Assembly: GCA_046726275.1 (NCBI GenBank)
Contig: JBKPAF010000061.1
Location: 1 to 15,178, forward strand
Source of the DNA: DASXTW01 sp046726275
GTDB lineage: Bacteria; Actinomycetota; UBA4738
DNA: 15,178 nt
Direction: 5' to 3'
Shown: positions 1-7,144 of the stretch, piece after piece
Layout: the number at the start of each line of letters is the position of its first letter
How positions within the stretch are numbered: position 1 is the stretch's first letter
Position numbers and translations under genes: made by a program
Notes under the pieces: generated by a model
Told to the model about the DNA's origin: nothing
The model's database searches: none
What the model saw: only the letters and a program-made list of their open reading frames with translations

Positions 1-900
1 GGTGGCGCGATTGGCCGCCGCTTCGTCGATCGTGAGCGACGGCTCCAGGAGGTACGGATACTGCCCCGCCCCCCACCCCCAGATGACCGCCACCACGGCA
101 AGCGCCGCGGTGACGCGAACCAACCCGAACCGACGACGCCACAACAGATACAGGGAGACCGCCCCGAAGACCCCCGAGGCCACGACCAATGGGAGCGCTC
201 GGCCGGTGAGGCCGTCGAACAGGGAGGGAGCGTCGGAGCGGAGGACCGCGATGCCGCTCAGCGCGATCGCCCCGACGACCACGCCGGCCACCAGACCCCT
301 CCGGCGGAACGCCTCCGCGAGGTCGTGGGAACCCGATCGCGCGGCGTCGCCGGTGAGGTACACAGCGGCGAGGTAGGCGCAGACCCCCACGGCAAGCACT
401 CCTCCCAGCATCGAGGTGGGATTGACCCAGCTTGTGATCACGTCACCTCTCGCATTGCCGGGTGGCACCCGGCCGGATGCGATTCCCCCGGCCACAGCCC
501 CCAGGAAGAACGGAGTGATCACCGAGGAGATGGCGAACGCGCCCCCGAAGATCCGCTGCAAGGCCACGTCGTCCACGGTCTTGCGAAAGGCGAACCCGGA
601 CCCTCGCAGGATGATCCCGAACGCGGCAGCCGTAAGCGGCAGGTACAGCGTCGAGGCGATCGAGGCGAACGCGGGAGGGAAGGCCGTCCACAGCACCACG
701 ATGGCGAAGATCAACCAGACGTGGTTAGCCTCCCACACGGGGCCGATGGAGTGCTCGATAAGCGCTCTCTGTCGGGCTCCACGCCGAGCCCCGCCAGCGA
801 GAAGGTCCCAGAAGCCACCTCCGAAGTCGGCCCCGCCCAAGAGGGCGTACGCGGTCAACCCGACCCACGTGATCGCCAGCACGCCGTCGGCCAGGCTCAT
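1..900 (-). CDS. cydB: Cytochrome bd-type quinol oxidase subunit II, 3' end missing
   Basis: Membrane subunit that pairs with CydA to form a terminal oxidase reducing O2 with quinol electrons. From the ATG at 898-900 the leftward frame stays open for exactly 300 codons to the window edge, so the C-terminus is missing. Visible hallmarks are the N-terminal hydrophobic segment with GGADFGGGFWDLL (about residues 22-34), the counterpart of the DGFDxGVG region of CydB, and GPVWEANHVWLI (about 53-64), close to the conserved HWxGNEVWLI stretch of characterised CydB proteins. Several more hydrophobic segments follow. Its ATG overlaps the cydA stop as ATGA, and no good ribosome binding site is seen, so translational coupling to cydA is likely. 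Family assignment is firm; whether the quinol is ubiquinol or menaquinol is not visible. Confidence 0.95.
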   Translation of the reverse strand, partial: MSLADGVLAITWVGLTAYALLGGADFGGGFWDLLAGGARRGARQRALIEHSIGPVWEANHVWLIFAIVVLWTAFPPAFASIASTLYLPLTAAAFGIILRGSGFAFRKTVDDVALQRIFGGAFAISSVITPFFLGAVAGGIASGRVPPGNARGDVITSWVNPTSMLGGVLAVGVCAYLAAVYLTGDAARSGSHDLAEAFRRRGLVAGVVVGAIALSGIAVLRSDAPSLFDGLTGRALPLVVASGVFGAVSLYLLWRRRFGLVRVTAALAVVAVIWGWGAGQYPYLLEPSLTIDEAAANRAT

Positions 901-2258
901 GCGGCCTGATCGGTGCGGACGCCCCGCTCCTGAGGCGCTTGGAGTGGCGCTCGGGCGAGCCGGCGGAGGACGTAGATGGTGGTCACGGTGAGCACCGCAT
1001 AGATGGCGAGCACTCCATAGAAGCCGTACCTGAGGCCCGCCGCCGAGCTCACCGCGTCCCTCGTCCGGAGGATGCCGTAGACGATCCATGGCTGGCGACC
1101 GACCTCGGTGGTGATCCATCCAGCCTCCAGCGCGATGACGGACAGCGCCCCACTGCCAGCCGCGCCGCGCCAGAACCAGCGCGACGCGGGGACGTCACGC
1201 CTCCGCCACCACGCGATACCGAACCAGAGCGACAGCGCGAGCAGAGCCAGGCCGCACCCCACCATCGCCTGAAAAGAAAGGTGAACGATCGTGACCGGCG
1301 GACGCTCATCGGCAGGCACGGTATCGAGCCCGCGGATCTCGGCGTTGGGATCCCATCTGGCCAGGAGCGACAGGCCGCGCGGGATCTCGATGGCGTACCT
1401 CAATTGCCCGTCCACCTCGATCCCGCCGAGATGCAGAGGGACCCCTCGATCCGTCTGGAACACGCCTTCCATCGCTGCCAGCTTCACCGGCTGGTTCTCA
1501 GCGACGAACCGGGCAGCCCAGTCCCCCACGGCGATCTGCACGGGGGTCACGGCCGCGGCGAGAACGAACGGCAGCACGAAGCCCAGGCGATGGTATCGAT
1601 CACGCTTCCCGCGCATCATCGCGACCGCGTAGACGCTCGAGACGAGGAATCCCGCCACCATCAGGGCCGCGAGGATCATGTGGGTGGTCTGGGGCGGTGT
1701 GGCCGGATTGAACATGGCGGCCCAGGGATTCGCGTTCGTCACCTGCCCGTCGACCAGATCGAACCCTCGAGGCTGCTGCATCCATGCGTTGGCCGAGACC
1801 ACGAAGAAGGCGGAGGTGATACCCGCGACCACGATGGGGATCCCACTGAGGAGATGGGCCCTCGGCGAGAGTCGGTCCCACGCGTACAGATAGATCCCCA
1901 GGAAGATGGCTTCGACGAAGAAGGCGAACCCTTCCAGGGCGAAGGGGAGCCCGATGACCGACCCGTAGGTGCCCATCAGCCCTGGCCACAGGATCCCCAT
2001 CTCGAACGAGAGGATCGTGCCCGACACGGCACCCACCGCGAACAGGACGCCGAGGGCCTTGGCCCACCGGCGGGCCAGCAGGTCATACGCGGGATCAGCG
2101 GTCCTGTGAGCGCGCCACTCGGCGATCAGGACCAGAGCTGGGAAGCCCACTCCCAGGCAGGCAACGATGATGTGCCAGCCGAGGGAGAAGGCCATCTGGC
2201 TGCGGGCCGCGTACAGGTCCGCCGGGGTGGCCGCGATCGCCGAAAAGAGTCCGACCAT
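897..2258 (-). CDS. cydA: Cytochrome bd-type quinol oxidase subunit I
   Basis: Haem-carrying, quinol-oxidising subunit of a cytochrome bd oxidase, 453 residues from the chosen ATG. The frame extends 47 codons further upstream, but homologous-looking sequence begins at this ATG (MVGLFSAIAATPADL, then ARSQMAFSLGWH). By comparison with E. coli CydA, H29 fits the haem-ligand His19, H193 fits His186, M332 fits Met393, E109 and E116 fit Glu99 and Glu107, and K259/E264 in KLAAMEG fit the quinol-site Lys252/Glu257. The GRQPW signature is at 387-391. The loop between KLAAMEG and the next membrane helix (about 259-325) is short, resembling the short-Q-loop or CIO-type oxidases rather than E. coli CydA. 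No clear ribosome binding site precedes the start. It is followed by cydB with an ATGA overlap. No cydDC assembly genes are in the window. Confidence 0.96.
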   Translation of the reverse strand: MVGLFSAIAATPADLYAARSQMAFSLGWHIIVACLGVGFPALVLIAEWRAHRTADPAYDLLARRWAKALGVLFAVGAVSGTILSFEMGILWPGLMGTYGSVIGLPFALEGFAFFVEAIFLGIYLYAWDRLSPRAHLLSGIPIVVAGITSAFFVVSANAWMQQPRGFDLVDGQVTNANPWAAMFNPATPPQTTHMILAALMVAGFLVSSVYAVAMMRGKRDRYHRLGFVLPFVLAAAVTPVQIAVGDWAARFVAENQPVKLAAMEGVFQTDRGVPLHLGGIEVDGQLRYAIEIPRGLSLLARWDPNAEIRGLDTVPADERPPVTIVHLSFQAMVGCGLALLALSLWFGIAWWRRRDVPASRWFWRGAAGSGALSVIALEAGWITTEVGRQPWIVYGILRTRDAVSSAAGLRYGFYGVLAIYAVLTVTTIYVLRRLARAPLQAPQERGVRTDQAA

Positions 2259-2413
2259 GATCGGTTCGACGCAGGTAGTCTCCCACGGCGACGCTCTCGC
2301 GAATCGTGGACTCTCTGAGCGAACTGTTTCGAGATTCTCAGGGAACTCCCAAGTCTGGGTGCTTGCATTGACGCCTCCGGGGAACGGTTCCGGGTGCACG
2401 GAAAGGAGTCCAG
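2259..2413. promoter_or_regulatory. Divergent intergenic region between cydA and the secreted repeat protein gene
   Basis: This 155-bp gap must contain the leftward cydAB promoter and the rightward promoter of the gene at 2414. It holds several small palindromes: GAGATTCTC at 2331-2339, GGGA-AC-TCCC at 2341-2350, and GGAAC-G-GTTCC at 2381-2391, the last just upstream of the AAAGGAG ribosome binding site (2402-2408). They could be regulator sites, but each is short enough to arise by chance in GC-rich DNA. No convincing -35/-10 pair and no match to the Rex-type TTGTGA/TCACAA operator was seen. Confidence 0.4.
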
Positions 2414-3361
2414 ATGCTCAGGTCGCGCCATGTGATCGCCCTCGTGGTCGGCGTCGCGATCCTGATCGGAGCGGGTGTCGCCGTCGGTCAGTCGCAATCC
2501 CCCTCGCCTTCTCCCTCTTCGTCGTCCGACCATCGGAGCGCAAAGGCTCAGGCCCGGAGCGAATTCCTGGACATCGTGGCCCGGCGCCTCGGGATCGAAC
2601 GATCGAGATTGGATTCGGCCCTGAAGGCCATGGCCCTGGCGGAAGTGCAGTGGGCCGAGGACAACGGCTTCATCGCCAAGGCCCGGGCCGACCGGATCCG
2701 CGACCGCATCAACAGCGGCGAGGCGAAGGGCCTGGGGCGGTTCGGTCTTCACGGCCCACTTGGGCTGGGTCTCGGCGGGTACGGGCGGCATGGAGGATTC
2801 TGGAAGGGCCGCGTCCACCGAGCGGGCGGCCTCCTGACCGCTGCCGCGACCTATCTCGGGCTCTCCGAGCGCGAGCTCATCCGAGAGCTGCGAACGAAGA
2901 CCCTTGCCCAGGTGGCGCGGGATCAGGACAAGACCGTCGATGGGCTCGAGGCGGCCATCCGCGCCGCGAAGAAAGCAAACCTGGACGAGGCCGTCGCGGA
3001 GGGCCGGATCACCAGTGACCAGGCGAACGCCTTGCTCCAGCGGTTCGATGCCGAGGTCAGTGACCTCGTGAACGGTATCCCGCCGAACCTGACCGAGCTG
3101 GCCCGCCGCCTCGGCGCGGCTCGGAGCAGGCTCATCACCGCGATCAAGAATGCAGCCATCGAGCTCGTCGACAAGGCCTTGACGGACGGAGACATCACCA
3201 GGGCCCAGGCCGATGCCCTGAAGCGGCGGATCAGGTCCAGCCGGGCGTGGCCGCTTGGTGGTGCGATCGGGTTGTGCATCGGCCCCGGAACGTTCGGGTT
3301 CGGACTCGGCCGCGGCCACTTTGAGGCCCCAGAGGCCGAGGAGGCAATGATCGGTCTGTAG
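2414..3361 (+). CDS. Secreted protein with about three helical repeats, function unknown
   Basis: A 315-residue protein of unrecognised function. The ATG is preceded by AAAGGAG at good spacing. Residues 1-27 look like a signal peptide (basic start, hydrophobic core, then GVAVGQ), followed by a Ser/Pro-rich linker (28-38), so the protein is probably exported. The rest contains three related helical units at about 48-103, 138-212 and 225-275. Each starts with a pattern like the LARRLG or YLGLSxxEL type, passes through a hydrophobic helix, and ends in a charged G-x-I-T-xx-QA-xAL-xxRI helix (clearest in units 2 and 3: EGRITSDQANAL and DGDITRAQADAL). A Gly-rich, His-containing stretch (107-129) separates units 1 and 2, and a second Gly-rich segment lies near the C-terminus (282-301). 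Similar repeats are common in poorly characterised secreted actinobacterial proteins. It is divergent from cydA; a functional link is not shown. Its stop abuts the stop of the convergent gene. Confidence 0.85.
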   Translation: MLRSRHVIALVVGVAILIGAGVAVGQSQSPSPSPSSSSDHRSAKAQARSEFLDIVARRLGIERSRLDSALKAMALAEVQWAEDNGFIAKARADRIRDRINSGEAKGLGRFGLHGPLGLGLGGYGRHGGFWKGRVHRAGGLLTAAATYLGLSERELIRELRTKTLAQVARDQDKTVDGLEAAIRAAKKANLDEAVAEGRITSDQANALLQRFDAEVSDLVNGIPPNLTELARRLGAARSRLITAIKNAAIELVDKALTDGDITRAQADALKRRIRSSRAWPLGGAIGLCIGPGTFGFGLGRGHFEAPEAEEAMIGL

Positions 3362-4198
3362 TCACGCTGTGGCCAGGGACTTCAGCAGCGTGCTCGAAGG
3401 CGGGGTGGCGAACCCCAGGATTGCGTGCCCGGCCCCGGCCCGTTCGAACTCGTCGACCAGGCGGAGGGTCTCATTCACCTGACCTCGGTCATCGGGACGG
3501 AGCATCACTTGAACGGACCGGCGGATCTGCTCTGGGTCTCGGCCGATGGCCGCACAGTGATCGTCGAGGACGGCGGAGAGCCGGATGAACTCGCGAGGGC
3601 CCCCGGCCCCGAGGTCCCTGATGGGGCTGAAGTTCCACTCGTCCGCGTGCCGGGCCACGACCCGAAGCGTCTTGCGCTCTCCGGTACCTCCGATCACCAT
3701 CGGGACCCGATCCTGCAACGGCTTGGGATTCGCCAGGGCGTTGGTGAGGGTCCAGGACCGCCCGCGGTGCGTCACGGACTTCTCGGTCCAGAGCCGCCGG
3801 ATCACGTCGCAGGCCTCGTCCAGCATGTCGATGCGGGTCCCGGCCCGTGGGAACGGGATGCCGTAGCCGTCGTGCTCGCCTTCGTGGGATCCCGCTCCGA
3901 TCCCGAATTCCAGACGGCCTTCGGAGATGTGGTCGACCGAGACGGCCATCTTCGCCAGGATCGCCGGATGCCGGTACGTGACACCTGTCACCATGCATCC
4001 GATCCGGGTCCGAGTCGTCACCTTGGCCATCGCCGCCAGCATCGACCAACCCTCGAACGTGGGCATCGCCTCGTCCCGCATCCCGTAGAAGTGGTCGTAG
4101 TCCCAGACGCCGTGAAAGCCGAGGTCGTCCGCATCTCGCCAGAACCGCTCCAGCACCGGGTACTCGAATACCTGCGCGAGCTTCACCGAACGCAGCAT
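3362..4198 (-). CDS. Luciferase-like monooxygenase-fold, probably F420-dependent oxidoreductase
   Basis: A 278-residue member of the luciferase-like (LLM) superfamily, a TIM-barrel fold that in actinobacteria commonly uses coenzyme F420, otherwise FMN. Family marks are MVTGVTYRHPAILAKMA (69-85), ISEGRLEFGIGAG (91-103) and PMVIGGTGERK (166-176) leading into ARHADEWN (182-189), the usual order for an F420-type LLM protein. The substrate is not visible. The ATG has a GAGGAGG ribosome binding site (complement of 4204-4210) that overlaps the stop codon of the exporter gene upstream, with only 10 bases between the genes, so they are co-transcribed and probably coupled. With MarR next door, a role in altering a toxic or signalling small molecule is plausible but inferred. 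Use of FMN instead of F420 cannot be excluded. Confidence 0.93.
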   Translation of the reverse strand: MLRSVKLAQVFEYPVLERFWRDADDLGFHGVWDYDHFYGMRDEAMPTFEGWSMLAAMAKVTTRTRIGCMVTGVTYRHPAILAKMAVSVDHISEGRLEFGIGAGSHEGEHDGYGIPFPRAGTRIDMLDEACDVIRRLWTEKSVTHRGRSWTLTNALANPKPLQDRVPMVIGGTGERKTLRVVARHADEWNFSPIRDLGAGGPREFIRLSAVLDDHCAAIGRDPEQIRRSVQVMLRPDDRGQVNETLRLVDEFERAGAGHAILGFATPPSSTLLKSLATA

Positions 4199-4208
4199 TT
4201 CGGCCTCC

Positions 4209-4835
4209 TCACGAGATCAGCCCGCCGACGATCAGCCACACGCCGAGCCCAGCGAGGACGGTCGCCAGGATCCACCGGACCCACCGTTTGGCCCTGTCAC
4301 CGGCGCGACGGACTCCGAGACCTCCCAGGAGCACCACGGTTCCGTCTCCGACGGCCAGCCCCACCAGCAGGGCCAGCGCCACGAGGACCGCGCTGGCAGT
4401 GCCGCCGAGCCTGTCGGCGCCGGCCAGCAGAGACGTGGCCGCCGTCCCCAGGAACACCCAAGCGCCGGGATTGAGCAGAACGGCGAGGGCGCCCCGAGCG
4501 GTCGGCGGCAGGGATCGCCGCGTCGCGGAGGGAGCATCCTTCTCGTGCCTCGATCGGAACCCATCGACGGCGAGAACGACCAGGAGCGCTCCACCGGCAA
4601 CCTTGAGCACGCGAAGCGCCGGCCCGCTCGGCGGCGCGACCGAGAGCCCGAGCGCCAGGCCAACGAGGAGGAGGCCGAACGTCACGTTGGCGCCTGCCAT
4701 CGCCCGGAACCCGCGGACGAGACCTCCTCGCACCGCTTCGGTCATCAGGACGGCCTGAACCGGCCCTGGCGCGCTGGCGAGGGCGAGGCCCACGCCCAGC
4801 CCGGCCATCGCGTGCGGAACGACGTCTGCCGTCAT
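4209..4835 (-). CDS. LysE/RhtB-family exporter
   Basis: A 208-residue inner-membrane protein, the normal length for LysE/RhtB exporters of amino acids and related metabolites. It shows the N-terminal helix ending in ASAPGPVQAVL with the conserved PGP (23-25), the following EAVRGGLVRGFRAMAGAN loop, and a central LNPGAWVFLG (121-130) corresponding to the family LNPK/FF region. Six hydrophobic segments can be counted. The segment between helices 3 and 4 (about 93-115) is hydrophilic and basic. The ATG has AGGGGAG as ribosome binding site. It is first in a two-gene leftward operon with the LLM oxidoreductase and is divergent from marR, so MarR control is expected. The substrate is unknown; the family exports amino acids, but MarR-linked members may export other compounds. 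Confidence 0.92.
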   Translation of the reverse strand: MTADVVPHAMAGLGVGLALASAPGPVQAVLMTEAVRGGLVRGFRAMAGANVTFGLLLVGLALGLSVAPPSGPALRVLKVAGGALLVVLAVDGFRSRHEKDAPSATRRSLPPTARGALAVLLNPGAWVFLGTAATSLLAGADRLGGTASAVLVALALLVGLAVGDGTVVLLGGLGVRRAGDRAKRWVRWILATVLAGLGVWLIVGGLIS

Positions 4836-4874
4836 CCGGACTCCCCTGGCTTCTCAGATAGTTGCATCGCGAAC

Positions 4875-4880
4875 AATATA
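4875..4880 (-). promoter_or_regulatory. Probable -10 box of the exporter operon
   Basis: Read leftward this is TATATT, an excellent -10 hexamer and the most AT-rich spot in the gap. It would start transcription near 4868, about 33 bases before the exporter ATG. No good -35 is found at 16-18 bases; the TTGCA/TGCAA palindrome lies roughly in that place. Confidence 0.6.
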
Positions 4881-4893
4881 CTCCCCCCGGAGT
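4880..4893. repeat. Palindrome ACTCC-CCCC-GGAGT between divergent promoters
   Basis: Five-base arms around four C residues, located between the exporter -10 box and the MarR-type palindrome. It could be a second regulator site or a chance GC-rich palindrome. No family of regulators is recognised from it. Confidence 0.35.
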
Positions 4894-4895
4894 CC

Positions 4896-4907
4896 TTGCA
4901 TGTGCAA
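4896..4907. promoter_or_regulatory. Candidate MarR operator TTGCA-TG-TGCAA
   Basis: A 12-bp palindrome with perfect five-base arms. It overlaps the marR -35 hexamer and lies roughly where the -35 of the exporter operon should be, so a bound dimer would block both promoters. MarR proteins commonly bind short palindromes of the TTGC/GCAA kind in the gap between their own gene and the divergent target gene. Binding by this particular MarR is inferred from position. Confidence 0.65.
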
Positions 4908-4925
4908 CTTTTCCCCTGATACAGT
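4896..4925 (+). promoter_or_regulatory. marR promoter, apparently giving a leaderless transcript
   Basis: TTGCAT at 4896-4901, an 18-base spacer, then TACAGT at 4920-4925. The -10 ends six bases before the GTG start codon at 4932, so transcription should begin at or next to the start codon. The gene has no ribosome binding site, which agrees with a leaderless mRNA, a common arrangement in actinobacteria. Confidence 0.65.
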
Positions 4926-4931
4926 GACTGG

Positions 4932-5384
4932 GTGCCCACGAACCTCAGCGACGCTGAGCTCCGCGCGTGGCAGGCACTTCTCCACGCGCACCACGACGTC
5001 ATCGAGAAGCTCGACTCGGAACTCCGGGCCGAGCACGGGCTCTCGTTGGGTGACTACGACGTGCTCCTACGACTGGTTCGAGCCCCCGACCGCCGTCTGC
5101 GGATGACCGAGCTTGCCGAACGGGTGCTCATGTCCCCCAGCGGCCTCACCCGCCTGGTCGATCGCCTGGTCGATGACGGCTTGGTCCAGCGTGACCGCTT
5201 CGCAGGTGACGCTCGCGTCATCCTTGCCCGGCTCACCGACCGGGGCCATCGAACGTTGCTTCGCGCCGCCAGGACCCACCTCCGGGGAATCCGGGAGCAC
5301 TTCACCGGCAGGCTGAGCCCGGCGCAGCTGAGAAACGTGGCTTCAGCCCTCGAGACCATCGCCGGCCCACACAAGCCGCACTGA
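4932..5384 (+). CDS. MarR-family transcriptional repressor
   Basis: A 150-residue winged-helix regulator, the usual size for MarR. The N-terminal dimerisation helix (about 6-33) is followed by the LSLGDYDVLLRL segment (38-49), the DNA-binding helices LRMTELAERVLMSPSGLTRLVDRL (56-79), and the wing with the DGLVQRD-F-AGDAR-LTDRG pattern (82-105), which carries the conserved D-x-R. A C-terminal helix closes the dimer. The start is GTG at 4932 because the protein alignment begins there and the promoter places the transcript start at that codon. It is divergent from the exporter/LLM operon and probably represses both that operon and itself, being released by a small ligand. No cysteine is present, so a one- or two-Cys oxidation switch of the OhrR kind is unlikely. 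Confidence 0.95.
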   Translation: MPTNLSDAELRAWQALLHAHHDVIEKLDSELRAEHGLSLGDYDVLLRLVRAPDRRLRMTELAERVLMSPSGLTRLVDRLVDDGLVQRDRFAGDARVILARLTDRGHRTLLRAARTHLRGIREHFTGRLSPAQLRNVASALETIAGPHKPH

Positions 5385-5392
5385 CCGTCGGA

Positions 5393-5422
5393 TTCAATTC
5401 GGCGGGCGGGTCCACTTATACT
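5393..5422 (+). promoter_or_regulatory. Probable tRNA-Leu promoter
   Basis: TATACT at 5417-5422 is a strong -10, with a weaker TTCAAT at 5393-5398 and an 18-base spacer. It would start transcription near 5429, about 15 bases before the mature tRNA. Confidence 0.6.
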
Positions 5423-5443
5423 GCCCATCGGCTACACGGGATC

Positions 5444-5528
5444 GCGAGAGTGGCGGAATCCGGCAGACGCGCCGGACTTAGGATCCGGTGCCCGAAAGGG
5501 CGTGGGGGTTCAAATCCCCCCTCTCGCA
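5444..5528 (+). tRNA. tRNA-Leu (UAG anticodon)
   Basis: A complete 85-nt class II tRNA. The acceptor stem pairs GCGAGAG (5444-5450) with CTCTCGC (5521-5527), with A5528 as discriminator. The D stem is GCG/CGC. The anticodon stem CCGGA/TCCGG carries loop CTTAGGA with anticodon TAG at 5479-5481, reading leucine CUN codons, CUA best. The long variable arm GCCC-GAAA-GGGC is typical of tRNA-Leu, and the T arm is GGGGG-TTCAAAT-CCCCC. The CCA end is not encoded (CAA follows the discriminator). The adjacent leftward flavoprotein gene ends 14 bases downstream, with no obvious terminator between. Confidence 0.98.
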
Positions 5529-5542
5529 CAAGCTCGCAGGTC

Positions 5543-7144
5543 CTAGCTACTGGACAGCATCGGTTTGCCCTGGACTCGGTACGGTGCCCACCACTTCTCG
5601 AGCCGGAGATCCTCGGCTAAGACGTTCGCGCAGTTGTAGCCGGGCCCGAAATGGATCGATCCGCCCGGGTGGCATGCGGAGCCGCATAGATATAGGCCTT
5701 CGATCGGCGTCCGGTAGCTGTTCGCCTCGGGAAAGGGGCGGTTATACCCCCACTGGCCTCCCGTATAGGCGCCCTGCCGGCACCCCCCGCCGACCATGTT
5801 GACGATGCGCTGCTCGATGTCGGCCGGCGTGTAGGCGTACGTGCCAAGGAAGTGATCCGGTGTCAGATTCGGAGCGAATGCACGCCACCGGTTTGCCATG
5901 TGCTGCAGATAGTCGTCCTTGACGTCGTCGTAGGTCTTTCCACCGGCCAGCTTGTCCGCTGCCGGAACGAATTGCCAGAACAGGAGGGTGTGGCCGCCGG
6001 TCGGGGCATAAGAAGGATCGATGACAGTGTGGCAACAGGCATCGCCTCCGGAGCGGTCTGGGAGCTCCCCTCGCTCGATCTGGCGCCAGTGCTCGTCGAG
6101 ATCGTCGAGCGAATCCACCCCCATGAAGATGGCCAGGGCGCCGTTCGCTTCCTCCGGATACTTCGGGGTGTAGTCAGGTGCGACGTCAGTGGCCGCGTGC
6201 AGACCGAATAGAGCCGTGTGCTCCTCCACCTCCCAGTCCTTGCATCGCTTGGCGATGTCCTCCGAGATGTGCTCCTCACCGACAAGTTTGAGAAAGGTGC
6301 CGGGCGGATCGATCGCAGAGGCCACGAATCGAGTGGCCCCGAACCTCCGGCCGTCCGATAGCTCCACGCCGGTCGCCCGCTCGCCTTCGATCGTGATCCG
6401 CTCGACGTGGGCATCGTTGAGGATGGTCCCGCCGTGGGCGTGGAGGAATGCGGCCAGGGCGTGAGCAAGCTGGCACGTGCCTCCCCGGATGATTCCGAGC
6501 TTGGGCGAGGCCGCATATCGCAGGAAGAAGTCCCCGGTGCCGGGGGCGAAGTCGGGCATACCTCGCACGCAGGCGTTCATCGAGATGAAGGTCTTCAGCT
6601 TGTCCGACTCGAAGAGCTCGTTGATGACTTCCCGACCGGTCATCGCGCAGAGCCGCTGATACTCCTTCCGGTCGTCATCCGGGAGCCCAGCTCCGCGCTC
6701 CTCGGTCGGCTTCGGCGGCGCGTAGAACTCCTCTTCCACCTTGGTAAGGAATCGGTGATACACGTCCTCGAGAGTGTCCAGATCCGACTTCGGGAGGATC
6801 TCTGCGAACTGATCGTACGTGCGCCTGGGGTCGTCCGTGTACGTCGTGAGCGTCGAACCGTCCTCATACAGGTAGCACCGCTCGACCTCGCCATACATCT
6901 GCCGGAACCCGTACCGGTGCAGCTCGAAGTCCTGCCTGGGCGGGCCATACGACCAGATGAAGTTGGCGTGCAGGTTGTGGTAATACCCGGGCCTGGTGAC
7001 CTCCTCCGTGATGGTCGCTCCGCCATATTGCATGCGTCGTTCGAGCACCAGCACCCTCAAGCCCAGCTTCGCCATGTAGCCGGCCAGGGTCAGGCCGTTG
7101 TACCCACTTCCTACGACGATGCCGTCGAATGTCCCGTCATCCAC
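5543..7144 (-). CDS. FAD-dependent oxidoreductase, phytoene-dehydrogenase/CrtO-like
   Basis: A 533-residue flavoprotein of the amine-oxidase/phytoene-desaturase superfamily. It has the N-terminal dinucleotide motif GSGYNG (12-17) within FDGIVVGSGYNG, an acidic residue at the end of strand 2 (E35 in VLVLERR), the GGATITEE segment (41-48), a central GGTCQLAHALA (221-231), and the C-terminal FAD-closing motif GLYLCGSACHPGG, then GPGYNCAN (about 483-507). The frame runs 123 codons further upstream, overlapping the divergent VOC gene; that part has no family resemblance. GTG at 7142-7144 is chosen because GGAGGG precedes it and the protein begins five residues before the FAD strand. Family members desaturate, saturate or isomerise polyenes and other hydrophobic substrates; no carotenoid synthesis genes are nearby, so a carotenoid role is not supported. 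With the Rieske oxygenase close by, a role in catabolism or modification is possible. Confidence 0.93.
   Translation of the reverse strand: MDDGTFDGIVVGSGYNGLTLAGYMAKLGLRVLVLERRMQYGGATITEEVTRPGYYHNLHANFIWSYGPPRQDFELHRYGFRQMYGEVERCYLYEDGSTLTTYTDDPRRTYDQFAEILPKSDLDTLEDVYHRFLTKVEEEFYAPPKPTEERGAGLPDDDRKEYQRLCAMTGREVINELFESDKLKTFISMNACVRGMPDFAPGTGDFFLRYAASPKLGIIRGGTCQLAHALAAFLHAHGGTILNDAHVERITIEGERATGVELSDGRRFGATRFVASAIDPPGTFLKLVGEEHISEDIAKRCKDWEVEEHTALFGLHAATDVAPDYTPKYPEEANGALAIFMGVDSLDDLDEHWRQIERGELPDRSGGDACCHTVIDPSYAPTGGHTLLFWQFVPAADKLAGGKTYDDVKDDYLQHMANRWRAFAPNLTPDHFLGTYAYTPADIEQRIVNMVGGGCRQGAYTGGQWGYNRPFPEANSYRTPIEGLYLCGSACHPGGSIHFGPGYNCANVLAEDLRLEKWWAPYRVQGKPMLSSS

Larger units (their letters stand above)
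4860..4909. repeat. Inverted repeat AGTTGCA / TGCAACT spanning both promoters
   Basis: AGTTGCA at 4860-4866 is the exact reverse complement of TGCAACT at 4903-4909, 36 bases apart. The left copy sits just at or after the predicted start of the exporter transcript and the right copy lies inside the operator palindrome. Two sites of this kind flanking the leftward promoter would suit repression by one protein at two positions. Confidence 0.55.

Noticed and set aside
939..2318. Long rightward open frame (459 codons) opposite cydA
   Set aside because: It lies antisense to a clear cydA, has low-complexity Arg/Gly/Asp/His-rich composition, and arises from GC-rich codon bias.
2126..3319. Leftward open frame of 397 codons across the cydA 5' end and the secreted-protein gene
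   Set aside because: It overlaps two supported genes, has no family resemblance, and has the composition of an antisense shadow.
5444..5528. tRNA-Leu as an integration site for a genomic island
   Set aside because: No integrase gene and no second copy of the tRNA 3' end was seen in the window, so an island boundary is unsupported.
5529..5542. Terminator between the tRNA and the flavoprotein gene
   Set aside because: Only 14 bases, with no stem followed by a T run on either strand.
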